A stretch of DNA of 64,000 bases from Sphingobacterium sp. UBA5670 (GTDB lineage Bacteria; Bacteroidota; Bacteroidia; Sphingobacteriales; Sphingobacteriaceae): assembly GCF_002420705.1 (NCBI RefSeq), contig NZ_DIIM01000001.1, positions 1 through 64,000 on the forward strand, written 5' to 3'. Shown here piece by piece: positions 24,269 through 33,140 of the stretch. The notes below the pieces were generated by a model. That model saw only the letters and a list, made by a program, of their open reading frames with translations. It made no database searches and was not told the origin of the DNA. Within the stretch, counting starts at the first letter, position 1; every line of letters begins with the position of its first letter. Made by a program: the position numbers and the translations under genes.

Positions 24269-25492
24269 ATGAAAATCAACAAATTCGCCATTGCAATATT
24301 CGCTGCGGCTGCATTATTTACTTCGTGCAAGAAATCTCCCGACACGACTTCACCTGATGAAACTACACCGACTTCAAATAGCTTATATAGTGTATGGGTG
24401 ACCACCGCGGCTGGATCTTCTTATCTGCTCACAGCTGATAATTTAATGAAAGATACGTTATTGACTCCCAATAACAATCAAGGAATTGATATTACTTCTC
24501 ACCTACCAGCATCATTTTATGCCGTTTATGCCTACGCCTATGAAGGTAAATATTACCTCTCAAATGACGGCACCCGATTCAGTCAATTTGAAGTGGTCAA
24601 TAGTAAGTCTTGGAAAGAAACGAACAACTATGCCTTCCCTGGAAACTTCTACTTGGGTAAAGTCTTAAAAGATATCAGCACAAAAAATGAGATGGTATTT
24701 ACCAAAACTGCGGGGACAACAAATAAGGAGAAAAATGTGCTGGAACAACCCATCTATTTTATGAACATCAACAACATGACGATCAATAAAACAATGGGTA
24801 TCGAAATACCAATGATCACGTTTAATCCTAAAACTCCTGAAGGGAAAGACCATAACCCTTATATCGTACCAACAAGCTTTTCGCAAATAGGCGACAAATT
24901 ATTTGTCGGTCACAAATATAGAAGTAATGAAACCCGTAAGGATATTATCGATACAGCCTACATGTATGTATGTGATTACCCTAGTTTGGCAAATGGTAAA
25001 ATCGTAAAAGATGCTCGCGGGGGCTTTGCTGCCGGTCACTGGGAAGTTCAGACACTTACTTTTACAGACGACAATAATGACCTATACATTGTAACCAAAA
25101 AGACAGATGCAGCGACATATGGCTTGTTACGTATTAAATCGGGACAGACTACTTTCGATCCAGATTATTTCTTCGACTTAAAAGATTACAACGTATTTAG
25201 CAACAACATATCACAGGTACAGAAACTAGGCGATGGTAAAGTATATATAAGTCCTTTTGTAATTGATCCCGCAAATAAAAAAATCGTGGCAGATCTACGG
25301 ATTTTAGTCGGTGGCGGCGAATCAAAAACGACGATGAACTTTATGGAGAACGGAAAACTATACGATATCTTTAAAACAGACGAGTCTAAATGGTATGTAT
25401 ATGAATACGATCCAGCAAAAAATTCGGTAAAACGCGGTGCCGAGATCGATCCGGGAATTACGCAAGTTTATCACCTAAATAAGCTCAAATAA
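24269..25492 (+). CDS. DUF4374 lipoprotein, XusB-like
   Basis: A 407-residue lipoprotein (MKINKFAIAIFAAAALFTSC, Cys20) of the DUF4374 family, with beta-propeller-like repeats. XusB of Bacteroides thetaiotaomicron belongs to this family and is a surface lipoprotein that binds ferric enterobactin and hands it to XusA. Family-like blocks here include SVWVTTAAGSSYLLTADNL near the start, DTAYMYVCDYPSL and VQTLTFTDDNNDLYIVTKK in the middle, and WYVYEYDPAKNSVKRG at the end. It begins 24 bp after the receptor stop, so the two are co-expressed. A 13-bp inverted repeat with a long loop follows the stop. Confidence 0.85.
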   Translation: MKINKFAIAIFAAAALFTSCKKSPDTTSPDETTPTSNSLYSVWVTTAAGSSYLLTADNLMKDTLLTPNNNQGIDITSHLPASFYAVYAYAYEGKYYLSNDGTRFSQFEVVNSKSWKETNNYAFPGNFYLGKVLKDISTKNEMVFTKTAGTTNKEKNVLEQPIYFMNINNMTINKTMGIEIPMITFNPKTPEGKDHNPYIVPTSFSQIGDKLFVGHKYRSNETRKDIIDTAYMYVCDYPSLANGKIVKDARGGFAAGHWEVQTLTFTDDNNDLYIVTKKTDAATYGLLRIKSGQTTFDPDYFFDLKDYNVFSNNISQVQKLGDGKVYISPFVIDPANKKIVADLRILVGGGESKTTMNFMENGKLYDIFKTDESKWYVYEYDPAKNSVKRGAEIDPGITQVYHLNKLK

Positions 25493-25509
25493 ATACCCGC
25501 AAAACTCTC

Positions 25510-25586
25510 AGAAATACCTAGCCGGATATACAGTCAGCGCTATTTTGCCTAATGCTCAGTGTACAAATTCGGAGCTAGGTATTTCT
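25510..25586. repeat. 77-nt element bounded by a 13-bp perfect inverted repeat
   Basis: AGAAATACCTAGC (25510-25522) and its exact complement (25574-25586) flank 51 nt in the gap between the DUF4374 gene and the small ORF/PepSY genes. No clear T-run follows. It could be a 3' stabiliser, an attenuator reducing PepSY expression, or a small-RNA fold. Confidence 0.5.
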
Positions 25587-25614
25587 ATATTGACAACGCA
25601 TACATTCAAATCAA

Positions 25615-25716
25615 ATGAAAACACTATTAATAACCTTCCTCCTATACTTTATTATGCTATCTGCTTCAGCACGCGCTGTATTTATTGATACATCACTGAG
25701 CTTTGCCGTAAAATAA
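25615..25716 (+). CDS. Possible 33-residue secreted peptide or leader ORF
   Basis: ATG to TAA, 33 codons. The first ~20 residues look like a signal peptide (MKTLLITFLLYFIMLSASA, with an Ala-x-Ala cleavage site), leaving about 12 residues (…VFIDTSLSFAVK). It lies 6 bp before the PepSY gene start and reads on the same strand. It could be a real small secreted protein, a translational leader for the PepSY gene, or the stump of a lost gene. No family is recognised. Confidence 0.4.
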   Translation: MKTLLITFLLYFIMLSASARAVFIDTSLSFAVK

Positions 25717-25722
25717 CTGGAA

Positions 25723-27063
25723 ATGGCGATAAGAAAGAAAAGAAATAATTCAACGGTTCGGCTGGTCAATAATTGGCTGCACCTCTGGCTGGGATTGATC
25801 TCTGGAATTATTGTCTTTGTCATCTGTCTGATGGCCTGCCTTTGGGTTTTTAACCATGAAATTATGGATCTTGTTATTCCGAAAAAAGAACGGCAATATA
25901 TCCTTGCAGCTAGCAAATCTCTGGTTTCCCCATCCCAAATTAGCAGAATCGCAGACTCTCTTTACCCGAACAGCAGGGTACGTAGTATTACATATACAAG
26001 AGATTATCCAGTTTCATTTACCATGCTAGCAAAAGAAACTGGGCACACTGAAAACACAAAACCGGAAGTCCACCTGCTGCATCCCTATACAGGTAAGTAT
26101 CTTGGCGTAAAAACTGAAGACAATTCAGAAGAAGCAAGACGAAGAGAAAAATTAAACAGCTTTTTTGCATGGACACTCAATGGACACCGTTTCTTATGGC
26201 TTCCACGGGATATTGGGCGTCCCATTGTCAACTATGCCACCTTGATATTCAGTATTACTCTAATGACTGGATTAGTGTGGTGGTACCCAAAAAAATGGAC
26301 AAAATCAACACGGGAAAAAAGCTTTAAGATCAAGTGGAAAGCAGGCTGGAAACGGGTCAATCTGGACCTTCATAATGTAGTTGGTTTTTATTCTTTTCTT
26401 TTAATTCTATTATTGGCCGTGACAGGAATGTACTATGGTATCGACTGGTTTAACAGAGCACTTTATTGGTCTACAAACTGGGGAACCCCACTGGCCGAAC
26501 GAACTTCCGTGCATTCAGATTCGACGAGGATCGATCAGTTAGCATATTTCCCAAAGGCTTTTGATCAAGAGATCCAAGGCATTCTTACGCAATATAAAGA
26601 TCCTCATTACCTGACAATCACTTATCCGGATACTGAAAAAAAAGACGCTACCATTTCGGTATATATCCGTAATAATATGGATAGACAGTATAACAACCGC
26701 TATTATTCATTTGATCAGTATACAGGAAATTTTCTACCAAATAATATAACACTGTTTAATAAAGACTTCTACGAACTCAGTGCCGGAGAAAAATTCAGAA
26801 GACTTAATTACGATATACATGTAGGTTCTATTGGGGGATTTCCAACAAAATTACTCGCTTTTTTTCTCACATTTATCGCAGGATCACTACCTGTTACAGG
26901 TTTTATTATTTGGTATAATCGCAAATGGGGAAAGAAAAAAGGCCGTAATAATTCAATGAAAGAATCTGATGCTATTTGTGACAATATGGTTCCAAATACG
27001 CAGGGAAATGCACAGGTAAGAAAACCAAAAATCCGCTTTCGCCCAAAATCAACAAATACATAG
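25723..27063 (+). CDS. PepSY-associated membrane protein, XusC-like reductase
   Basis: A 446-residue inner-membrane protein of the PepSY-associated TM family. Membrane segments are at about 15-45 (WLHLWLGLISGIIVFVICLM), 165-190, 215-240 (DLHNVVGFYSFLLILLLAVTG) and 375-400. The large periplasmic PepSY-like part lies between the first two, and a second between the third and fourth. Conserved His residues in WLHLW, NGHRFLW, DLHNVVG and YDIHVGS are the kind that bind haem in this family. XusC, the Bacteroides equivalent, and related PepSY proteins are thought to reduce ferric siderophore iron. The Lys/Arg-rich C-terminal tail (about 405-446) is cytoplasmic and of unknown role. Confidence 0.85.
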   Translation: MAIRKKRNNSTVRLVNNWLHLWLGLISGIIVFVICLMACLWVFNHEIMDLVIPKKERQYILAASKSLVSPSQISRIADSLYPNSRVRSITYTRDYPVSFTMLAKETGHTENTKPEVHLLHPYTGKYLGVKTEDNSEEARRREKLNSFFAWTLNGHRFLWLPRDIGRPIVNYATLIFSITLMTGLVWWYPKKWTKSTREKSFKIKWKAGWKRVNLDLHNVVGFYSFLLILLLAVTGMYYGIDWFNRALYWSTNWGTPLAERTSVHSDSTRIDQLAYFPKAFDQEIQGILTQYKDPHYLTITYPDTEKKDATISVYIRNNMDRQYNNRYYSFDQYTGNFLPNNITLFNKDFYELSAGEKFRRLNYDIHVGSIGGFPTKLLAFFLTFIAGSLPVTGFIIWYNRKWGKKKGRNNSMKESDAICDNMVPNTQGNAQVRKPKIRFRPKSTNT

Positions 27064-27133
27064 GTTTACTAACTACTATTTAATTTATGCTAATGACGGT
27101 CCTTTCACTAGAAAGGACAAAGAGGATACTTTT

Positions 27134-29491
27134 ATGACTAAATCGACATTATTATCTATTCTGCTTTCTAGTTCTGCCGTAGGGTTAATGGCACAGACAA
27201 AAATAGCCGGAAAAATCTTTGACAAAGATGGGCATCCGATTAAAGGCGCTACCGCCAGCCTTCTACATTTGCCGGATTCAGCATTAGTCATGCAGGCAGA
27301 TGCAGCCAAAGATGGCTCATTTCTATTCCATGTTATAAAAAATGGAGACTATGTGATCCGCTATAGCTCTATTGGACACACAAGCGTGTTCAGTAGATCC
27401 TATCGGCTGACAGGAGAACATCAAACGACAGTTCCTATTTTTCTACAGCCGGTCGAACATCGGATGGAAACTGTTCATGTAACCGGAAAGCAGGCCGGCA
27501 TACGCCAATACGCCGATAAAATGGTTGTTGATGTAGAGGGGAGCGTTCTGGCTGAAGGAAACAATGTCCTCGAGCTACTAGAAAAAACACCTGGTCTTGT
27601 TTCCGATGGAAAAGGCAATTTTTCAATTCAGGGTCGTGCCGGAGCCAACGTACGAATTAATGGCCGTGATATGTATGTATCGGGCGAACAACTTGCAAGC
27701 ATCTTGCGTGGGCTTCAGGCATCTGAAGTGGCAAAACTAGAGCTGATCAGTAATCCCTCTGCCCGTGAAGATGCCTCCGGAACAGCAGGGATTATCAATA
27801 TCGTAACAAAGAGAAATACAAAAGTAGGTTTTGGAGGCGATGCATTCCTGCGTGCCGGACATGGTCGACAATTCTATGGTGGCTTCGGTGGCGGCTTACA
27901 TTATAAAGTAAACGGCCTAGATATGTACGTACAGGGTAATAAGAGCTATGACCGTGGCAACAGCCATAATCAGACCGAAAGAAGCTTTTTTAATCAGGGA
28001 AATTTGACCTCCTTTCAAAGACAGTATGAAAACAAAAAACTAGACGACGCCTCTTTTCACAGCGTTCGGGCTGGAGCAAAATATGAATTTTCTGATGGTG
28101 GAATCCTCGATGGAAGTGTACACTGGATGTATGGCAATTATAAGCCGTATGCATCAATCGAAATGGATACCTGGAACTATCCTGCAAACGTGCAAACTGA
28201 ACGTGCACTGAGTAACAATCAGTTTGATGAATCTTTCAAAAACTGGACATTTAACATCAATTACGTCAATAAATACGAGGGAGAAGATCATTTTTTAAAA
28301 TTTAATTTCGACTTTGCTCCCCACGGAAATGACTACAATAATCGTTTCGAAACAAATAAATTCGATTTGCAATCGGAAAAACAATCCACTACCGGAAGGA
28401 CCAATGTACAAGATCTAAGCAATACGACTTATTCCGGAAGGCTTGATTATAGTAAACCGTTAACTGATTCCAGTAAAATTGAGCTGGGCTGGAAAGGCAC
28501 CTATTTTTTTATCAATAATGATGTCATCAATACCGTATTGGATAATGGCTCTTGGAAAAAGGATCCAAATACTTCCAATCGTTTTCAATACACACAACAT
28601 ATTGAAGCACTCTATGCGATATTTTCCGGGAAATCAAAAAAAATAGAATATCAGGTCGGTTTGCGCGGTGAATATACCTTCATCAATGCCAATCAGGTTA
28701 CATTGAACAAAAAAAATAATCAACGTTATTTTGATTTGTTTCCAAGCGGATCTTTTTTGTACCATTTGAACGAAAAAAACACGCTGAGGACATCTTTTAG
28801 CAGCCGTATAGAAAGACCCGGCGATCACGACATTAATGTATTTAGGGTCTATGAAGATGCTTATAGTTACAATGAAGGAAATCCAGACTTAAAACCTGAA
28901 AAGAGTTACATTTCCGAAATAGGCCATGGCTACAAAAACAAGTTATTTACTACTTTGGGTTTATCTTATGGGCGAGATATGATCAATTGGATTGTCCGTC
29001 AAGGAGATAAAGTTGGCGAAAATCTATCTAGACCAGAAAATATTGGACGCTATCTGAATTATAGCGGAAGTGTCATGTACAATCAAACTTTTCGCACCTG
29101 GTGGACAGCAAGTCACTATATCAATGCTTTTTACAACAACTATTCTGGCGAAATCGGAAATGTAAATCTAAATTCAAAAGGATCTAGCTGGACGGCTAAC
29201 AGCCGGCATACACTGCAATTCAAATATGGGTTTCGCACTGAAATAGCACTTTATTATCGGTCAGGCATTACCACAGGTCCTTCAAGAACAGACAAACGGT
29301 ACGGTATGGATCTGGCAGCAGAAAAGAAGATGTTCGGAGATCGAGGCATGATCAAACTGACCGCTAATGGTTTACTCAGAAATGCAAATCCGCAATTGAT
29401 CAGCGAGTATGGAGACCTAAAAGTGTTTTACTCAGATTTTCCAGATAATAGAAAAGTCTTGCTGTCCCTAAGCTATCGATTCGGAAGCTAA
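27134..29491 (+). CDS. TonB-receptor-like outer-membrane beta-barrel protein
   Basis: A 785-residue exported protein (signal MTKSTLLSILLSSSAVGLMA) with a carboxypeptidase-like domain (about 25-105), a plug-like domain (about 115-235; RQYADKMVVDVEGS, then ELISNPSAREDASGTAGIINI) and a long barrel of the OMP_b-brl_3 kind ending LLSLSYRFGS. It reads as the last gene of the Xus-like set, 70 bp after the PepSY gene. Such proteins are common in Bacteroidota, and most have no known substrate. It may be a second, related importer in the same regulon, or a separate unit with its own promoter. Confidence 0.8.
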   Translation: MTKSTLLSILLSSSAVGLMAQTKIAGKIFDKDGHPIKGATASLLHLPDSALVMQADAAKDGSFLFHVIKNGDYVIRYSSIGHTSVFSRSYRLTGEHQTTVPIFLQPVEHRMETVHVTGKQAGIRQYADKMVVDVEGSVLAEGNNVLELLEKTPGLVSDGKGNFSIQGRAGANVRINGRDMYVSGEQLASILRGLQASEVAKLELISNPSAREDASGTAGIINIVTKRNTKVGFGGDAFLRAGHGRQFYGGFGGGLHYKVNGLDMYVQGNKSYDRGNSHNQTERSFFNQGNLTSFQRQYENKKLDDASFHSVRAGAKYEFSDGGILDGSVHWMYGNYKPYASIEMDTWNYPANVQTERALSNNQFDESFKNWTFNINYVNKYEGEDHFLKFNFDFAPHGNDYNNRFETNKFDLQSEKQSTTGRTNVQDLSNTTYSGRLDYSKPLTDSSKIELGWKGTYFFINNDVINTVLDNGSWKKDPNTSNRFQYTQHIEALYAIFSGKSKKIEYQVGLRGEYTFINANQVTLNKKNNQRYFDLFPSGSFLYHLNEKNTLRTSFSSRIERPGDHDINVFRVYEDAYSYNEGNPDLKPEKSYISEIGHGYKNKLFTTLGLSYGRDMINWIVRQGDKVGENLSRPENIGRYLNYSGSVMYNQTFRTWWTASHYINAFYNNYSGEIGNVNLNSKGSSWTANSRHTLQFKYGFRTEIALYYRSGITTGPSRTDKRYGMDLAAEKKMFGDRGMIKLTANGLLRNANPQLISEYGDLKVFYSDFPDNRKVLLSLSYRFGS

Positions 29492-29567
29492 ACAGGATAA
29501 AAACTATTAAATGAAAACCAGCTAATCCAACAATTTCATTTGAAAGCTATTGATTGAATAGAAAACC

Positions 29568-30287
29568 CTAAACAGCTTCAAACTTAGGGGAAGAATTCGA
29601 CTCGAATCTATTCTGAAATTTCTTAAAAAAATAAAGAACTAATAAAAACTGGGAATATCCGTAAACGGCGTCTTCAACGGGGATGGTGAGTATCCTAAAA
29701 CCCATAAAATCTTCTGGGTTATAATTGACTATCGGAGATTCTAACCCTGTTCCGGTTAGTATGCCATTCACGGGTAAAAAACCTAGCATCAGCAAAGTAA
29801 AGACCAGGGAAGCTTGGGTAATCCATTGTACCCGGAGCACAAAATGAAAGATCAATAGTGTAAATATTGTAACAAGAGCAGTCACTAGCGTGTAGATACG
29901 GTCAGCATATCGAAGCGCAATGACTGCACATATAATCGTACTCACAAAAACCAAGATGTTATTAAAAGCACTTAGCGATTCTAATTTGAAAAATTTGTCA
30001 ATACAGAAATAGGTAAAAATGCAGGAAAATGGAATAAAGATAAAAAATAACCATTCTTCTAAGGGAAGGCCTGCTATAACCAGACCTATCGTATATTTTG
30101 TATCAAACCACCAGACTCCACGGCTAGTAAACCAGATATCCCAAGCAATAAAAAACACGGCAACAAGAACTGATGCTTTAAAAAATGGAACAAACTCACG
30201 GTCAAATCGCAGTCGCTTATCGAAAGATGCGACAAAGCAGACAATTACCGTAAAAAATAAGATAAGCGCATAAGTATACTGCATCAC
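29568..30287 (-). CDS. crtY: Lycopene beta-cyclase, fused CrtYc-CrtYd type
   Basis: A 239-residue integral membrane protein with about six to seven helices in two related halves. Each half has the acidic motif of heterodimeric-type lycopene cyclases: GLPLEEWLFFIFIPF in the first, LTIPVEDAVYGYSQF in the second. Separate CrtYc and CrtYd subunits are each about 110 residues, so this is the fused form. It cyclises lycopene ends to beta-rings. The start overlaps the crtZ stop by 4 bp, showing translational coupling in the carotenoid operon. Confidence 0.85.
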   Translation of the reverse strand: MMQYTYALILFFTVIVCFVASFDKRLRFDREFVPFFKASVLVAVFFIAWDIWFTSRGVWWFDTKYTIGLVIAGLPLEEWLFFIFIPFSCIFTYFCIDKFFKLESLSAFNNILVFVSTIICAVIALRYADRIYTLVTALVTIFTLLIFHFVLRVQWITQASLVFTLLMLGFLPVNGILTGTGLESPIVNYNPEDFMGFRILTIPVEDAVYGYSQFLLVLYFFKKFQNRFESNSSPKFEAV

Positions 30288-30742
30288 GTTTTTTCATTAT
30301 TACTATACATTTTAAAATATTTGATCGGAACATACAAAAAGCCGAAACACTCCCCATCTTCCTTCCCCAAATGCTTATGATGTTGCTTGTGGGCACGCCG
30401 GAGCGCCAAAAAGTATCTATTGTTTGTTTTGCTCAACAGTTTAAATCTTTGATGGATAAAAATATCATGTACAAAAAAATAGGCCATGCCATACAGCATA
30501 ATACCTAAACCAATAAAAAATAGATAATTATAATCTCTCAGAGAACCAAAATACATCAGCGCGATGGTGGGCAGTGCAAAGATGACAAAGAAATAATCAT
30601 TTTTTTCTAAAAAGCCATCGTTACTGTGATCATGATGGTCTCGATGCAATCCCCATAGAAAACCATGCATAATATACTTGTGAATCAACCAAGTGGCACC
30701 TTCCATGGCAATAAAAGTAATCAGTAAAATAATAAGATTCAT
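30284..30742 (-). CDS. crtZ: Beta-carotene hydroxylase
   Basis: A 152-residue membrane-bound di-iron hydroxylase of the fatty-acid-hydroxylase/CrtZ type. All the His boxes are present: HKYIMHG, HRDHHDHS, HDIFIHQRF and HKQHHKH, spread among four hydrophobic segments. It adds hydroxyl groups to the beta-rings and so turns beta-carotene into zeaxanthin. The gene lies between crtB and the lycopene cyclase gene, with 18 bp and a 4-bp overlap respectively. Confidence 0.92.
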   Translation of the reverse strand: MNLIILLITFIAMEGATWLIHKYIMHGFLWGLHRDHHDHSNDGFLEKNDYFFVIFALPTIALMYFGSLRDYNYLFFIGLGIMLYGMAYFFVHDIFIHQRFKLLSKTNNRYFLALRRAHKQHHKHLGKEDGECFGFLYVPIKYFKMYSNNEKT

Positions 30743-30760
30743 AGGCTATCTGCTAATAAT

Positions 30761-31597
30761 TTATAAATAGGCCGCTTTATAACGCAAATAGCTCTTAAAA
30801 GCTACATAAGCCTTTTCAGTATTGGGAATCCGGATCCGCTTTTCTAAAATTTCCTTTGAAGATTTCTTACGAATCTTGGCGAATAGCGAAAGATAGTATT
30901 TATAAGCTAGATAAACCCCAAATTTCGCTGATGCCGGTAATTTTTTAATTCCCAAAAGCGCTTCTTTAAATTCCTGTTGGATTTCTTCCTCGATTTGACT
31001 TTTTAGTGTATTGTCAAACACAGCCATATCTAAGTTTGGGAAGTAGGTACGGCCAAGCACCTGATAATCATCCTTGAGATCGCGCAAAAAGTTTATTTTT
31101 TGGAACGCGGATCCCAATTTCATCGCATAAGGTTTCAATTCGTCATAGCGCTGTTTATTTCCTTCTGTAAAGACCTGTAAACACATGAGTCCAACTACTT
31201 CGGCTGAACCGTAAATATACTCTTTATAAAGTTCCGAACTATAATCCACCTTTTTTAAGTCCATTTCCATGCTATGGAGAAATTGACGGATGAGATCAAT
31301 GTCGATGCGATATTTCCTTACAGTTTCCTGAAAGGATTGCAAGATTGGATTCAGCGAAATCCCCTCTTCGAGGGCATGATTTGTCTCCAAGTATAATCTG
31401 GCTAGTAACCGTTGTTTATCATAACCATGAAAACTATCTACGATCTCGTCTGCGAGTCTGACATACCCATAAATTGCATATATACTAGCGCGAATGCTGG
31501 GTTTAAGGGCTAAAATACCGAGCGAAAAACTCGTACTATATTTTTCGGTCGTTTTTTTGCTCACTTCATAAGCGAGTTCATCAAATAGCTGTTTCAT
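30761..31597 (-). CDS. crtB: Phytoene synthase
   Basis: A 278-residue squalene/phytoene synthase family enzyme that condenses two geranylgeranyl diphosphates into phytoene. Both Asp-rich magnesium motifs are present: RLADEIVDSF (about 47-56) and NFLRDLKDDYQVLGRTYFP (about 170-188). The N-terminal KYSTSFSLG is the usual flap region. Only 4 bp separate it from the crtI stop. Its substrate synthase (crtE) is not in this window. Confidence 0.93.
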   Translation of the reverse strand: MKQLFDELAYEVSKKTTEKYSTSFSLGILALKPSIRASIYAIYGYVRLADEIVDSFHGYDKQRLLARLYLETNHALEEGISLNPILQSFQETVRKYRIDIDLIRQFLHSMEMDLKKVDYSSELYKEYIYGSAEVVGLMCLQVFTEGNKQRYDELKPYAMKLGSAFQKINFLRDLKDDYQVLGRTYFPNLDMAVFDNTLKSQIEEEIQQEFKEALLGIKKLPASAKFGVYLAYKYYLSLFAKIRKKSSKEILEKRIRIPNTEKAYVAFKSYLRYKAAYL

Positions 31598-31601
31598 GGT
31601 C

Positions 31602-33080
31602 TTACGGATTATAATTTAATTTAATCGCTTCCTGGGCGACTAGTTTTCCAGATATAATAGATGGTGGCACACCTGGCCCGGGTACCGTCAACTGTCCAGT
31701 ATAAAAAAGATTGTACACTTTTTTATTTCTAATTTTGGGTTTCCAGACAGCAGTCTGTTTTAATGTATTTGCCAAGCCGTAGGCATTCCCGCCATAAGCG
31801 TTATAATCGATGGCAAAATCACTGACACAGTAACTTCGTTTAAAAACGATCTGTTCATACAGATCTTTTGTTCCTGTTTGTTTTTCAAGACGTTTTAACA
31901 TTTGCTTCAGATACTTCTCGCGCGTCTCCTCTCCATCCCCAATATTCGTCGCCAATGGCATCAATAGAAAAAGATTCTCCTGATTTTCTGGGGCAACATC
32001 TAAGTCGGTTTTTGAAGGACAGCACGCATAAAATAACGGGTTTTGAGGCCATTTTTTTTCGCCATAGATGCAATCAATATGATCATCTAGATCGTGCTCA
32101 AAGAAGAGCGTATGATGTCTCAAGTTAGGAATGGCTGATCTCATACCGAGATAATAAATCAAACTAGAAGGCGCAAAGGTCCTACTCTCCCAATAAGCAT
32201 CATCATAGTTTCTCAGTTCCTTAGGCAATAGTGTTTCGACGTGATGGTAATCGGCCGAGGCGACAATAAGATCAAATGCAATACTCTTTCCGTTAACCAT
32301 AATCGAAGTGATAGCGTTTTTTTCGATCAGAAATTCATCAACATTATGGTTAAAATAAAACGTTGCCCCCTGCTTTTTAGCGACTTGCTGCATCGCTAGC
32401 ACCAGCTGATAAAATCCGCCTTTGGGATAATGAGTCCCTAAGGCATAGCCCCCATAGTTCATCAAGCTGTACAATGCGGGAATATCTTTGGGTGAAGCAC
32501 CCAAAAAAATGACCGGAAATTCCATCAGTGTGCGGAGTCTTTTATCTTTAAAATAATGTGCCACATAGGATCTAAAATTGGAAAGCAAATCCAATTTAAA
32601 GGCACTTAGAGCTATTTTTGGTGATAGAAATTCACGCCAATTGTGACATGGTTTGTATACAAAATCACGCATCCCTACTTCATATTTAAATTTGGCTGCT
32701 TCCATAAATTTATCGAGCTGCTTTGCAGCCCCCTTTTCTATGGATTCGAATAATTGTCTCAAATCCTCATAACAGGAGGGAACGCTAATTTTCCCAGTAT
32801 CAAAGATCATCTCAAATTGTGGGTTCAGCGAGACGAGCTCAAAAAAATGCGCAGCACTGTAGCCAAAATCCGAAAAGTACGATTCTATGATATCCGGCAT
32901 CCAATACCAACTGGGGCCCATGTCAAACTTGAAACCCTCTGAAGTCGAAAACTGCCTCGCCCGCCCACCGGGTTGTGGATGTTTCTCAAAAACATGCACA
33001 TCATAGCCCGCTTTTGCCATATAAGACGCTGCCGAAAGGCCTGAAAAACCGGCACCGATGATCGCAACTTTCTTTCTCAT
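31602..33080 (-). CDS. crtI: Phytoene desaturase
   Basis: About 492 residues from the ATG at 33080, where the FAD-binding N-terminus begins (KKVAIIGAGFSGLSAASYMA, with GxGxxG); upstream ATGs at 33092 and 33128 only add a basic tail. The family C-terminal signature is YNLFYTGQLTVPGPGVPPS, followed by ISGKLVAQEAI. It desaturates phytoene stepwise to lycopene. It is the first enzyme gene after the MarR regulator gene and overlaps none. The number of desaturations cannot be predicted from sequence, but the cyclase downstream implies lycopene is made. Confidence 0.92.
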   Translation of the reverse strand: MRKKVAIIGAGFSGLSAASYMAKAGYDVHVFEKHPQPGGRARQFSTSEGFKFDMGPSWYWMPDIIESYFSDFGYSAAHFFELVSLNPQFEMIFDTGKISVPSCYEDLRQLFESIEKGAAKQLDKFMEAAKFKYEVGMRDFVYKPCHNWREFLSPKIALSAFKLDLLSNFRSYVAHYFKDKRLRTLMEFPVIFLGASPKDIPALYSLMNYGGYALGTHYPKGGFYQLVLAMQQVAKKQGATFYFNHNVDEFLIEKNAITSIMVNGKSIAFDLIVASADYHHVETLLPKELRNYDDAYWESRTFAPSSLIYYLGMRSAIPNLRHHTLFFEHDLDDHIDCIYGEKKWPQNPLFYACCPSKTDLDVAPENQENLFLLMPLATNIGDGEETREKYLKQMLKRLEKQTGTKDLYEQIVFKRSYCVSDFAIDYNAYGGNAYGLANTLKQTAVWKPKIRNKKVYNLFYTGQLTVPGPGVPPSIISGKLVAQEAIKLNYNP

Positions 33081-33140
33081 TTTGCATTCCATTTTAGCTT
33101 CCCGCATGGTTGACCGATACGAGTCCATTATTCACCTGAT

